Source of the DNA: Aureimonas fodinaquatilis
GTDB lineage: Bacteria > Pseudomonadota > Alphaproteobacteria > Rhizobiales > Rhizobiaceae
Length of the DNA: 64,000 nucleotides
Direction: 5' to 3'
Assembly: GCF_008369445.1 (NCBI RefSeq)
Contig: NZ_VTWH01000002.1
Location: 1,064,988 to 1,128,987, forward strand
The notes under the pieces are model-generated. The model worked only from the letters and a program-made list of their open reading frames with translations. It searched no databases and had not been told where the DNA came from. The translations under genes were made by a program, and so were the position numbers. This document shows positions 17,790-26,772 of this stretch, piece after piece (position 1 is the stretch's first letter; every line of letters starts with the position of its first letter).

Positions 17790-18323
17790 ATGCCAATTTA
17801 TGCACTGGACGGTGATTCACCGAAACTTCCTGAAAAAGGTCAGTTCTGGGTTGCCCCCAGCGCGCAGATTATCGGGCGCGTTCGAATCGGTAAGGATGTT
17901 GGCGTCTGGTTCGGCACTGTTATTCGCGGAGATAATGAGTGGGTTGAAATTGGCGATGGCACCAATGTCCAGGAAAATTGCGTGTTTCATTCGGATGAAG
18001 GTTTTCCGCTGACGATTGGCGCCGGATGCACGATTGGACACAGCGCAACTGTGCATGGCTGCACGATCGGTGAAAACTCGCTGGTAGGCATGGGAGCAAC
18101 AATATTGAACGGCGCACGCATAGGCAAAAACTGCATTATTGGCGCCGGCGCACTGATAACCGAGAAAAAAGAGTTTCCCGACAATTCACTCATCGTCGGT
18201 TCGCCCGCCCGCGTTTCAAAAGAGCTGGGGCCGGAAGCGGTTGCCGCCTTGCAGGAATCTGCCGAACACTACATCGCCAACTGGAAACGCTTCGCCGCCG
18301 GGTTGAAGCAGATTGATGTCTGA
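17790..18323 (+). CDS. gamma-class carbonic anhydrase family protein
   Basis: A 177-residue left-handed beta-helix protein built of hexapeptide repeats (for example IGRVRIGKDVGVWFG and LVGMGATILNGARIG). The zinc-binding histidines of the gamma class are present as His67 (CVFHSDE), His84 (TIGHSA) and His89 (TVHG). The expected reaction is CO2 hydration, although many close relatives (YrdA/PaaY type) show weak activity. AAGGGGGAAA upstream supports the start. Its stop overlaps the ATG of the aminotransferase gene (ATGTCTGA), so the two are coupled. Confidence 0.92.
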   Translation: MPIYALDGDSPKLPEKGQFWVAPSAQIIGRVRIGKDVGVWFGTVIRGDNEWVEIGDGTNVQENCVFHSDEGFPLTIGAGCTIGHSATVHGCTIGENSLVGMGATILNGARIGKNCIIGAGALITEKKEFPDNSLIVGSPARVSKELGPEAVAALQESAEHYIANWKRFAAGLKQIDV

Positions 18324-19425
18324 TCCCATGCAATTTTTGACTGACACTACAAAGTCGCTGCCGGCGACTGTGCCCTTTGTTGGCCCCGAGGCTCTGGAAA
18401 GGCAGCTTGGCATTCGATTCAAGGCCCGTATCGGCGCCAATGAAAGCACGTTTGGCCCTTCCCCCCAGGTGCTGGAAGCCATGGCCAAGGCCGCTGTGGA
18501 TAGCTGGGCCTATGGCGACCCGGAACAATTCGAGTTGAAAGAAGCGCTGGCGCACCATCATGGAGTGAAGCCGGAAAACATTGCCGTGGGCGAAGGAATT
18601 GACGGCCTGCTTGGCTTGACCGTGCAGTTAACCGTAGTTCCTGGCGATAAGGTTGTTACCTCTGCAGGCGCATATCCAACATTCAACTACCATGTGAATG
18701 TGCATGGCGGCGAATTGAGCTTTGTGCCTTATCTGGATGACCGGGAGGACCCGCAAGCGCTGCTGATCCGCACACGAGACATAAGGCCAAAGCTTCTTTA
18801 CTTTGCCAACCCGGACAACCCCACCGGTTCATGGCACCAGGCCGAGGAAGTGACCCGGCTCATGGACGAAATTCCGGAAGAGACTTTGCTGATTCTGGAT
18901 GAAGCTTATAGCGACCTTGCCCCGCATGGCAGCTTGCCTCCCTTGGAACCCTTGCGACCGAATGTATTGCGCTATCGCACTTTTTCCAAAGCATATGGCA
19001 TGGCCGGAGTGCGCGTGGGCTATGTTATCGGGCAGGCGGGCCTGATTTCGCAATTTGACAAGGTCAGAAACCATTTCGGGGTTTCCCGCATGGCACAGGC
19101 AGGCGCCATTGCCGCATTGAATGACCAGGCTTTTCTGCACGAGACCGTGGCCGCCATACACAACGCTCGGGAAACACTGAACAATATAGCGCGCGATGCA
19201 GGGCTGCTGCCTTTGCCTTCTGCCACCAATTTTGTGGCGATAGATTGTGGCAGGGATGGTGCTTACGCACGCGCACTTTTGCAGGCAGTGCTGCGCCAGG
19301 GTGTTTTTATCCGCATGCCAGGGATTGCGCCGTTGGATCGGATGATCCGCGTAACTGTTGGCAAACCGGACGAAATGGAAATGTTTCGCGCCGCCTTGAA
19401 AGCTGCACTACAGGAAGTCGAATAA
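18316..19425 (+). CDS. histidinol-phosphate-type aminotransferase (HisC-like)
   Basis: A PLP-dependent fold-type I aminotransferase of 369 residues. The Schiff-base lysine is Lys225 in RTFSKAYGMAGVRVGY. The cofactor aspartate is Asp195 in LDEAYSD, and FANPDNPTGSW holds the conserved asparagine. The pattern fits the HisC subgroup, but family members also act on other amino acids. With no histidine-pathway neighbours, the substrate is left open. The ATG at 18316 overlaps the carbonic anhydrase stop; a TTG one codon earlier is less likely. Confidence 0.88.
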   Translation: MSDPMQFLTDTTKSLPATVPFVGPEALERQLGIRFKARIGANESTFGPSPQVLEAMAKAAVDSWAYGDPEQFELKEALAHHHGVKPENIAVGEGIDGLLGLTVQLTVVPGDKVVTSAGAYPTFNYHVNVHGGELSFVPYLDDREDPQALLIRTRDIRPKLLYFANPDNPTGSWHQAEEVTRLMDEIPEETLLILDEAYSDLAPHGSLPPLEPLRPNVLRYRTFSKAYGMAGVRVGYVIGQAGLISQFDKVRNHFGVSRMAQAGAIAALNDQAFLHETVAAIHNARETLNNIARDAGLLPLPSATNFVAIDCGRDGAYARALLQAVLRQGVFIRMPGIAPLDRMIRVTVGKPDEMEMFRAALKAALQEVE

Positions 19426-19741
19426 AGCTTGAAGTCGAATGCAGCACAATTTGCCCGTGATTTGACAGGAGTTTGTGGCTTGTTGTGCTGAAATTTGAAT
19501 TTGCTTGAATGCAAACAAATATAGATTTGATGTTATTTTCTACCGCTAATGAATTTAACTCAACCTTTGATTTATTGCTCTATGGTTAATGCCCGATTAA
19601 AAACGCAACCATGATTTTTTCTTATTTTGAAACTATACTTTGTTTATTCAATCGTAAGCTGAACGCGCGCTTAACGCCTTCGCCATCTACGGTTAAGCCT
19701 GACACTGTATGACTGGCGGCACGAGCAGAAAGGACATTCTC
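19426..19741. promoter_or_regulatory. AT-rich intergenic region with stem-loops and CtrA-like box
   Basis: About 316 bases without a gene. It contains a long-range stem CAGCACAA/TTGTGCTG (19442-19449 and 19483-19490), a TTAA-N7-TTAA box (19586-19600), and a GCTTAAC/GTTAAGC inverted repeat (19669-19675 and 19692-19698) just before the small secreted peptide gene. Confidence 0.5.
19586..19600 (+). promoter_or_regulatory. possible CtrA binding box upstream of small peptide gene
   Basis: The sequence TTAATGCCCGATTAA is an exact TTAA-N7-TTAA match to the CtrA consensus. It is 142 bases upstream of the ATG at 19742. Motif only; no binding evidence. Confidence 0.45.
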
Positions 19742-19900
19742 ATGGTTTTCAGATTGGCTACCCTTACGCTTATTCTGGCCGCCTTTGCCGTGGGTTTCAG
19801 CACCCATGTCAAGTCCGACGGTGGAAATCAGTCCTTCGCATATGTTTCCAGTTGTTATGACCAGGGTCTGGTTTGCGCGCCACAGGGTGGGCTGCGCTAA
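19742..19900 (+). CDS. small secreted or membrane-anchored peptide
   Basis: A 52-residue product starting MVFRLATLTLILAAFAVG, with AGAAAGGA about 7 bases before the ATG as ribosome binding site. Residues 4-20 form a hydrophobic signal or anchor. The short remainder is polar and carries two cysteines seven residues apart (SSCYDQGLVCAP) that could form a disulfide in the periplasm. The family was not recognised. The candidate CtrA box upstream suggests cell-cycle control. Translation is likely from the good ribosome site and signal-like start; the function is unknown. Confidence 0.6.
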   Translation: MVFRLATLTLILAAFAVGFSTHVKSDGGNQSFAYVSSCYDQGLVCAPQGGLR

Positions 19901-19913
19901 ACTATGAATGTGT

Positions 19914-19948
19914 AGAGCATTCCACTCGTCGCTTCCCTAGCGAACGAG
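19914..19948 (+). promoter_or_regulatory. hairpin in the AMP nucleosidase leader
   Basis: A stem CTCGTCGCT/AGCGAACGAG with one bulge (19925-19948) lies 22 bases before the AMP nucleosidase ATG. The preceding bases AGAGCAT also open the palindrome at 31878-31926, hinting at shared repeat ancestry. It could instead terminate the small peptide gene. Confidence 0.35.
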
Positions 19949-19970
19949 ACAAGGATATTGTCATTGATGC

Positions 19971-21473
19971 ATGACAAAACGATTCCAGATTCCACAGCCC
20001 GCCACCCTTGAAACACCGCCGATAGAAAAGGGGCAGCTGTTTCACAGCGCCGACGAGGCTGTTGCGGCCCTGACGGAGCTTTACGATGTGTCGGCTCGCT
20101 TTCTGCTGCAAAAATTTGATGAGGTGCTGAAGGAAGGTGGTTCTGATCACCGATACCGCGCCTATTACCCGGAAGTGTCAATCACCACATCTGGCCATAC
20201 GCGGATCGACTCTCGTTTGTCATTCGGTTTTGTGCCTGGTCCGGGGCATTACGCCACGTCCATCACAAGGCCGGATCTGTTTGGCAGGTATCTGACCCGG
20301 CAGATTGATCAACTGATTCAAAACCATCAGCAACCCATTCGCATCAGTCATTCACACACGCCTGTACCGTTGCATTTCGCTTTTCCAGAAGGCTCTTATG
20401 TGGATGGTGCCATGGCGGAGCGGCTGAACAAGCCGTTGCGCGACATTTTCGATGTTCCCGATCTTGGCGCGACCGACGACAGGATTGTGAATGGCAATTA
20501 CGAGCCAGAACCCGGCGAGGCTATGCCTCTTGCCCCGTTCACAGCTCAGCGTGTGGACTATTCACTGGCGCGGCTTTCCCACTACACGGCCACAAGCCCG
20601 CGGCATTTCCAGAATTTTGTTCTGTTCACCAACTACCAGTTCTATGTGGATGAGTTCACAGCAATGGCCCGTGCCATGATGGCAGAAGGCGGGCATGGTT
20701 ATGACAGCTTTGTTGAGCCGGGCAATGTGGTGACCCTGGCAGGCGAAGTCGCGCCGGAAAGCGGCGTCGTTCCGCACCGGCTGCCGCAAATGCCGGCCTA
20801 TCACCTGACCCGAAAGGGAAATGGTGGCATCACCATGGTCAATATTGGCGTTGGGCCTTCCAATGCCAAAACCATCACCGACCACATTGCTGTTCTGCGC
20901 CCGCATGCCTGGTTGATGCTTGGCCACTGTGCCGGCCTGCGTAACACACAGGCTCTGGGCGACTATGTTCTGGCGCACGCCTATGTGCGCGAAGACCATG
21001 TGCTGGACGCAGATTTACCAGTGTGGGTGCCGGTGCCGCCCCTGGCCGAGGTGCAGGTGGCACTGGAACAGGCGGTAGCCGACGTGACAGGACTTGAGGG
21101 ATATGATCTCAAGCGGATCATGCGCACCGGTACGGTTGCAACGATTGACAATCGAAACTGGGAATTGCGCGATCAGAAGGAGCCGGTCGAGCGGCTTTCA
21201 AAGTCGCGCGCGATTGCGCTGGACATGGAATCTGCCACCATCGCGGCCAATGGCTACCGGTTTCGGGTACCATATGGCACGTTGCTTTGCGTGTCGGACA
21301 AGCCACTGCATGGCGAGCTTAAACTGCCGGGGATGGCGACGGACTTTTACAAACGGCAAGTGGCGCAGCACCTGAAGATCGGCATCCGCGCCATGCAGAG
21401 CCTTGCGGAAATGCCGCATGAAAAGCTGCACTCCCGCAAGCTGCGCTCGTTCTTTGAGACCGCGTTTCAGTAA
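19971..21473 (+). CDS. amn: AMP nucleosidase
   Basis: Hydrolyses AMP to adenine and ribose 5-phosphate, helping to control the adenylate pool. The 500-residue length matches the family. The N-terminal half carries the family-specific domain (RYRAYYPEVSITTSGHTRID, RPDLFGRYL). The C-terminal half is a nucleoside phosphorylase-like domain with IGVGPSNAKTITDHIAVLRP, MLGHCAGLRN and the substrate-binding region ALDMESATIAANGYRFRVPY. No partner genes adjoin it. Confidence 0.95.
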   Translation: MTKRFQIPQPATLETPPIEKGQLFHSADEAVAALTELYDVSARFLLQKFDEVLKEGGSDHRYRAYYPEVSITTSGHTRIDSRLSFGFVPGPGHYATSITRPDLFGRYLTRQIDQLIQNHQQPIRISHSHTPVPLHFAFPEGSYVDGAMAERLNKPLRDIFDVPDLGATDDRIVNGNYEPEPGEAMPLAPFTAQRVDYSLARLSHYTATSPRHFQNFVLFTNYQFYVDEFTAMARAMMAEGGHGYDSFVEPGNVVTLAGEVAPESGVVPHRLPQMPAYHLTRKGNGGITMVNIGVGPSNAKTITDHIAVLRPHAWLMLGHCAGLRNTQALGDYVLAHAYVREDHVLDADLPVWVPVPPLAEVQVALEQAVADVTGLEGYDLKRIMRTGTVATIDNRNWELRDQKEPVERLSKSRAIALDMESATIAANGYRFRVPYGTLLCVSDKPLHGELKLPGMATDFYKRQVAQHLKIGIRAMQSLAEMPHEKLHSRKLRSFFETAFQ

Positions 21474-21527
21474 ACGTGTTTAAGAAATGCCTTATTACTC
21501 AACACTTCCGGATCTTATCCGCCAACA

Positions 21528-23198
21528 TTACATCGTCTGATAAACCGGACCCTCACCGCCTTGCGGTACAGTCCAGCGGATGTTGCCGTTCGGGTCCTTG
21601 ATATCGCATGTTTTGCAGTGGACACAGTTTTGCGCGTTGATCTGGTATCGAAGGTCAGCGCCCTCGCCCACCCACTCATAGACACCCGCCGGGCAATAAC
21701 GCTCGGAAAGCCCAGCATACACATCGTGCTCCGATGTTTTCTGCAGCGCCATATCCTGCACCTTCAAATGCACAGGCTGGTCTTCCTCGTGGTTGGTGTT
21801 CGACAGGAACACCGACGAGGTCTTGTCAAATGTCAGCACCCCGTCCGGCTTGGGATATGCAATCGGCTTGTGCTTCGCGGCCGGTTCCGTTGCCTGCGCA
21901 TCCGTTTTGCCGTGTCGCAATGTGCCGAAAAACGAGAAGCCCAACAGCGAGTTTGTCCACATATCCAACCCGCCAAGCACAATGCCACCAATGGTGCCGA
22001 ACTTTGACCAAAGCGGTTTGACATTGCGCACCGGCTTCAGGTCTTTGCCGATGGCAGACCCGCGCCACGCCGCGTCATAACTTGCCAGTTCATCCTGCGC
22101 CCTGTCCGCCGCAATCGCATCGGCCACGCTTTGTGCCACCAGCATGCCCGACGTGATTGCGTTGTGAACGCCTTTGATGCGCGGCACATTGACGAAACCA
22201 GCCGAGCAGCCAATCAGCGCGCCGCCCGGGAATGTGAGCTTCGGCACCGACTGATAGCCGCCTTCCGTGATAGCCCTGCCGCCATAGCCAAGGCGTTTGC
22301 CACCCTCCAGCAGTTCGGCGATATCCGGATGGGTTTTAAAGCGCTGAAACTCTGCGAACGGCGATATGTATGGGTTGCGGTAGTTCAGATGCGTGACAAA
22401 GCCGACATAGACCTGATTGTTCGGCAGGTGATACAGGAACGAGCCGCCGCCTGTGCGGTTGTCCAGCGGCCAACCGAATGAATGCTGGATCAGCCCCGGT
22501 TTGTGCTTTTCCGGCGCGATTTCCCAAAGCTCTTTAATGCCAAGGCCGAATTTTTGCGGCTCGGATTGCTCGGAAAGCTGGAAGCGCGCAATCAGCTCCT
22601 TGGCAAGCGAGCCACGCACCCCTTCTCCTATGAGCACATATTTGCCCATTAGCGCCATGCCGCGCTGATAGTTGGGTCCCGGCTGACCATTGCCTTCAAC
22701 GCCCATATCACCCGTGGCCACACCGGCAACCGCGCCCGCTTCATTGTACAAAATCTCTGCCGCGGCAAAGCCTGGATAAATTTCCACGCCGAGGGCTTCT
22801 GCCTTGCCGGCCAGCCACTGACACACAAGCCCCAGTGAAACAACATAATTGCCGTGGTTGCCCATGAAGCGCGGCATGGCAAAACCCGGAATGCGAACGC
22901 TGCCAGCAGGACCATAAATATAGAAACGATCGTCTGTAACCGGCTGGCTGATCGGCGTTTCTTCCTCCCGCCATTCAGGCAGAAGCTCATCCAGCGAAGA
23001 AGGGTCGAGAATACAGCCGGACAGGATATGCGCGCCAACCTCGGCGCCCTTTTCCAGCACAACAACTGACAGGTCCGGATTAAGCTGCTTGATGCGAATC
23101 GCGCTTGCCAGCCCTGATGGACCGGCGCCAACAATGACAACGTCGAACTCCATGCTCTCGCGCTCGGGCAGCTCAAGACCGGTTTCGCTAATCGACAT
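21528..23198 (-). CDS. electron transfer flavoprotein-ubiquinone oxidoreductase
   Basis: Passes electrons from reduced ETF to ubiquinone at the inner membrane, linking fatty acid and amino acid oxidation to respiration. The start MSISETGLELPERE gives 556 residues; the longer frame lacks support. The FAD-binding motif VVIVGAGPSGLASAIR is near residue 20. A membrane-associated middle region follows. The C-terminal 4Fe-4S domain has its cysteines in RYCPAGVYEW and NCVHCKTCDIKDP. It is complete and divergent from the UDG gene. Confidence 0.95.
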   Translation of the reverse strand: MSISETGLELPERESMEFDVVIVGAGPSGLASAIRIKQLNPDLSVVVLEKGAEVGAHILSGCILDPSSLDELLPEWREEETPISQPVTDDRFYIYGPAGSVRIPGFAMPRFMGNHGNYVVSLGLVCQWLAGKAEALGVEIYPGFAAAEILYNEAGAVAGVATGDMGVEGNGQPGPNYQRGMALMGKYVLIGEGVRGSLAKELIARFQLSEQSEPQKFGLGIKELWEIAPEKHKPGLIQHSFGWPLDNRTGGGSFLYHLPNNQVYVGFVTHLNYRNPYISPFAEFQRFKTHPDIAELLEGGKRLGYGGRAITEGGYQSVPKLTFPGGALIGCSAGFVNVPRIKGVHNAITSGMLVAQSVADAIAADRAQDELASYDAAWRGSAIGKDLKPVRNVKPLWSKFGTIGGIVLGGLDMWTNSLLGFSFFGTLRHGKTDAQATEPAAKHKPIAYPKPDGVLTFDKTSSVFLSNTNHEEDQPVHLKVQDMALQKTSEHDVYAGLSERYCPAGVYEWVGEGADLRYQINAQNCVHCKTCDIKDPNGNIRWTVPQGGEGPVYQTM

Positions 23199-23305
23199 TG
23201 TTCTTTCCTTACTAAAGTGTCGCAATTGGTTTGGAATGTTTCTACCGATCTTGGCAACCGCCTTTTTCAGTTGGATGTTCAATTTGGCGCCAGTATGATG
23301 CGCAC

Positions 23306-24193
23306 ATGAATGGTTTCGGTCACAATAATTCGCCCGCCAGCGCCGCAGACAGCATCAATGCCGTACTGCGTTGGCTAAGCCATGCCGGTGTGACCGAGCC
23401 GGTGCAGGAATCGCCCCGCGACCGATTTGCCGAAACAGCATCGGAAGCCGCCGAACGGCAAACTTCGCGACCGGCCACCCCATCCGCTGCGCCGCCCCCC
23501 GCGGTCAGGGAAGCCGCGCCGCAGGCCAGCAGCCTGCCGGCCTATCACCCCGTTATTTCCGGCGACATATCTGCTGATGAAGCCCGCCAGATGGCCCGCA
23601 ATGCGCAGTCGCTAGAAGAGCTGGCCGCTGCCTATGCTGCCTTTGAAGGCTGTTCCCTGAAATTGACCGCAAAGACCCTGGTTTTCGGCAATGGTGCCAC
23701 CAATGCTGATCTGATGTTGATTGGAGAGGCCCCAGGGCGCGAGGAAGATATCGCCGGAGAGCCATTTGTCGGCCGTTCCGGCCAATTGCTCAATCGCATG
23801 CTGCACGCCATCGGGCTGGAGCGAAACGACGTGCGTGTGACCAATGTCATTGCCTGGCGTCCGCCCGGCAATCGCAGCCCCACCCCCGCCGAAACCGAAC
23901 TCTGCCTGCCCTTCGTTCAGCGCCATATTGAGTTGATTGCGCCAAAAGTGGTGGTCTGCCTTGGATCGCCATCGGCCAAGGCCGTTCTTTCCACCACAGA
24001 AGGCATTATGCGCCTGCGTGGCCACTGGACCGAGCTGAACCTGCCCGGCCTTGCCAAACCGGTCCCGGCAACCGCGCTTTTGCACCCTGCCTACCTGTTG
24101 CGCCAGCCCGCGCAGAAGCGACTGGCATGGCGAGATCTACTGGCTATAAAATCACGGCTCGATAATCTGGCACTTGTCGCAAACACACCATGA
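23306..24193 (+). CDS. uracil-DNA glycosylase, family 4-like, partly lacking Fe-S cysteines
   Basis: A 295-residue UDG-superfamily protein with a proline/alanine-rich N-terminal extension (about residues 30-90). Motif 1 is [20 protein letters not shown] (residues 140-159), as in family 4. Motif 3 follows as [11 protein letters not shown]. In family 4 a 4Fe-4S cluster is held by four cysteines. Here two appear to remain (Cys116 and Cys200), while the other two positions look replaced by Phe113 and Trp184 ([10 protein letters not shown]). I recall similar alphaproteobacterial proteins with the same change. It probably acts in uracil excision; whether a cluster is bound is doubtful. Confidence 0.85.
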   Translation: MNGFGHNNSPASAADSINAVLRWLSHAGVTEPVQESPRDRFAETASEAAERQTSRPATPSAAPPPAVREAAPQASSLPAYHPVISGDISADEARQMARNAQSLEELAAAYAAFEGCSLKLTAKTLVFGNGATNADLMLIGEAPGREEDIAGEPFVGRSGQLLNRMLHAIGLERNDVRVTNVIAWRPPGNRSPTPAETELCLPFVQRHIELIAPKVVVCLGSPSAKAVLSTTEGIMRLRGHWTELNLPGLAKPVPATALLHPAYLLRQPAQKRLAWRDLLAIKSRLDNLALVANTP

Positions 24194-24340
24194 TCTGTCG
24201 TTTATAAGCGTGCAGAAATGCCGCCCAGTTCGTAGGTGATGTGCAAAGCGTAAGGCGTTTTGTGCGCCATGACCGCAAGAGCGTTACAGACGTGTGCTGG
24301 AATTGCCTCCAGCTCGAATTTTCATGCCAAGGCCGATGCA

Positions 24341-25618
24341 ATGCGCTCTCATATTCTACCTATCGTTTCCCTGCTGACATCGACTTTTTTCATGATGGCG
24401 GGCGCTGGTCTTCAGGGAATTCTGCTGCCTGTGCGCGGGGCAATCGAGCAATGGTCTGCCTATGAAATCGGCCTGCTGGGCACTGGTTACGCCGTTTTCT
24501 TCACATCGGGCTGCCTGATTGCGCCGCGACTTGTGCGCAGTGCTGGCCATGTGCGGACGTTTTGCAGTTTGGCCGCACTGCTGGCGATCGCCATTCTGCT
24601 GCATGCCATGATCGTTCACCCCATCGCCTGGATTTTGCTGCGTGGGGTTTCCGGTTTTGCTCTGGCTGGGTCTTACATGATCATTGAAAGCTGGCTGAAC
24701 GAGCGGGTAACCAACCAGTCGCGTGGCACAATTTTCTCACTTTACATGATGATTTCCATGGCCGCGATGATGTCTGGTCAATATGTGTTGCCGCTTAGCC
24801 AGCCGCAACTGACCATTCCTTTCATGGTCTGTGCGATTTTCTTCTGCCTGGCGGTTATTCCCAATGCATTGTCACGCGCACAAAGCCCCAAGCCGCTGAC
24901 ACAGGTTCGGTTGGACCTGCCCGCAATTTTTCGCAATTCGCCCGCCGCCGCAATCGGCGTGTTCCTGAGTGGCGTTCTGGCCTCTGCATGGTCGAATATG
25001 GCCCCGGTTTTTGGTGCGGATATTGGCTTTTCCACCACCAGCATTGCCACATTGCTGGTGTGCACCATGGCAGGTGGAATGATTTTTCAGTATCCGCTTG
25101 GTCGGCTTTCCGATCGATTGGATCGCCGCCTTGTTCTGTGCGTCACCGGTATTATCGGCGTAGCCACCGCCACATTGGCCATCGGCCTTTCTTCCACAAC
25201 GCCGGCGGTGCTGTTCATTCTGGCATTTCTGCTGGGTGGCACAATTTACCCGGCCTACTCACTGGCCGTTGCCCACGCCAATGACTTCGCTGCGCCAGCC
25301 GATTTTGTAAAAATTTCGGGCGGCATGCTGATCTTGTATGGTTTTGGCACCATGGGCGGCCCGCTTCTGGCTGCCTGGCTGATGGAAAATTATGGGCCAA
25401 TGGGAATTTTCCTGGCGACCGGCACCGCCCATGCGGCTCTGGCAGCATATTCCATCTACCGCACAACGCGGCGTCAGCCGGTACCCGCGGAAAGCCGCGA
25501 AGACTTCCGGTCAACACCGCTGGCCAGAACTCAGACACCGGCAACATTTGCTCTGGACCCTCGCGCGACAACCACCGAAGCGAAAGAGCAGGCTTTTACG
25601 ACGGCCCGGGTGGACTGA
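24341..25618 (+). CDS. MFS transporter (YcaD/UhpC-like)
   Basis: A 425-residue inner-membrane transporter with about 12 hydrophobic segments. The pattern LLGTGYAVFFTSGCLIAPRL with a following loop arginine, and QYPLGRLSDRLDRR between helices 8 and 9, are the two MFS loop motifs. The start MRSHILPIVS was chosen because helix 1 follows directly; the longer frame adds polar residues. The last 45 residues are a soluble tail. It resembles the YcaD subgroup of unknown substrate. Its end overlaps the convergent EamA gene by 23 bases. Confidence 0.85.
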   Translation: MRSHILPIVSLLTSTFFMMAGAGLQGILLPVRGAIEQWSAYEIGLLGTGYAVFFTSGCLIAPRLVRSAGHVRTFCSLAALLAIAILLHAMIVHPIAWILLRGVSGFALAGSYMIIESWLNERVTNQSRGTIFSLYMMISMAAMMSGQYVLPLSQPQLTIPFMVCAIFFCLAVIPNALSRAQSPKPLTQVRLDLPAIFRNSPAAAIGVFLSGVLASAWSNMAPVFGADIGFSTTSIATLLVCTMAGGMIFQYPLGRLSDRLDRRLVLCVTGIIGVATATLAIGLSSTTPAVLFILAFLLGGTIYPAYSLAVAHANDFAAPADFVKISGGMLILYGFGTMGGPLLAAWLMENYGPMGIFLATGTAHAALAAYSIYRTTRRQPVPAESREDFRSTPLARTQTPATFALDPRATTTEAKEQAFTTARVD

Positions 25619-26552
25619 CTTTTTTCGCAGTCCGCCGTTCGAGGCCCAGCCTGTGTTCGCGGAAGATGATGAACACCCCGGCACTGATGATGATAGTTGC
25701 ACCGAGAAGCGTCGAGATCCCCACCTTTTCACCGAACAAATAGTAGCCGATCAGCACCGCGCCGATGATGGACGTATATTCAAATGGCGCGATGGTGGAA
25801 GTGTCTGCGTATTTGTAGCACCCGGTCAGAAGCAGTTGGCCGACACCGCCGCACAGCCCGGCTGTCACCAGAAGTGCGGCCTGCGTGGCATTGAGCGGCG
25901 CCCAGCCAAAGGGCACCGTGGCCAGCGAAATGATGCTGCATGTCAGCGAGAAATAGACAACGATCGTGGTGATTTTTTCATGGGCGACCAGCACGCGAAC
26001 CTGGATCATGGCAATGGCAGCAGCGGCCGCGGCACCCAGAGATGCCACGATACCCAGTGAGTGGCGCGACACTGCTTCATCAGCGCTAAAAAAAAGGCTC
26101 GGCAAGGCAACAATCAGGATGCCAACCAGACCGATCAGCACCGCGAACCAGCGATAGGCACGCACCACTTCGCGCAGGAAAATGGCGGCGAACACCACTG
26201 TCATCAAAGGCGCGGCATAGGACAGTGAAACCCACTGAGGGTAAGGCAACTGCGTCAGCGCGAAAAAGCCGAGCGCCATGGACGTAACGCCAACAATACC
26301 GCGAATGAAATGGCCCGTCAGGTCGTCTGTGGAGAGTGAGGTGCGCAGCCCGCCGACCCACCACAAGTAAAGCAGCACCGGCACCAGAGCGAAAAACGAC
26401 CGGAAGAACACCAGCTGCCCGGGGGGTACGACGTCACCTGCAGCTTTAAGGCAGGTTGTCATGCCGACAAAGAAAAACACCGAAATGATTTTCAGCAGGA
26501 TTCCCCGAAGCGGCCGCGAGCCAGCTTCAAGCGGAATGTGGGACCGGACCAT
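25596..26552 (-). CDS. EamA/DMT family transporter
   Basis: A 318-residue drug/metabolite transporter superfamily protein with two EamA repeats (about residues 20-150 and 165-295) and ten predicted membrane helices. The conserved PPGQLVFFRSFFALVP stretch after helix 1 and the APFEYTSIIGAVLIGYYLFGE stretch in the second half are typical. Substrate unknown; S-adenosylmethionine, amino acids or nucleosides are known for relatives. It converges on the MFS gene with a short 3' overlap, so antisense transcription is possible at their ends. Confidence 0.85.
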   Translation of the reverse strand: MVRSHIPLEAGSRPLRGILLKIISVFFFVGMTTCLKAAGDVVPPGQLVFFRSFFALVPVLLYLWWVGGLRTSLSTDDLTGHFIRGIVGVTSMALGFFALTQLPYPQWVSLSYAAPLMTVVFAAIFLREVVRAYRWFAVLIGLVGILIVALPSLFFSADEAVSRHSLGIVASLGAAAAAAIAMIQVRVLVAHEKITTIVVYFSLTCSIISLATVPFGWAPLNATQAALLVTAGLCGGVGQLLLTGCYKYADTSTIAPFEYTSIIGAVLIGYYLFGEKVGISTLLGATIIISAGVFIIFREHRLGLERRTAKKVSPPGPS

Positions 26553-26772
26553 AGCGAAATCAGACTTAAAACTTGCGGGATGGGCGTTTCAAGAAACGAA
26601 TCGGAAAAGAAAGGCAGGCTTACAGTGTTAGGCTTTTGGGCGCGTTGCGTCGAGGGAGCTGGCTTGCAATGGTGGTAAAGTTGTTTGCCAGCCGTTGGCA
26701 AAACGTGAACAGACCGGTAAGCCCGATTGCAGAGCCAAATGCTCTGACCAGATGCTTTGAGCGAGGTTGCCT

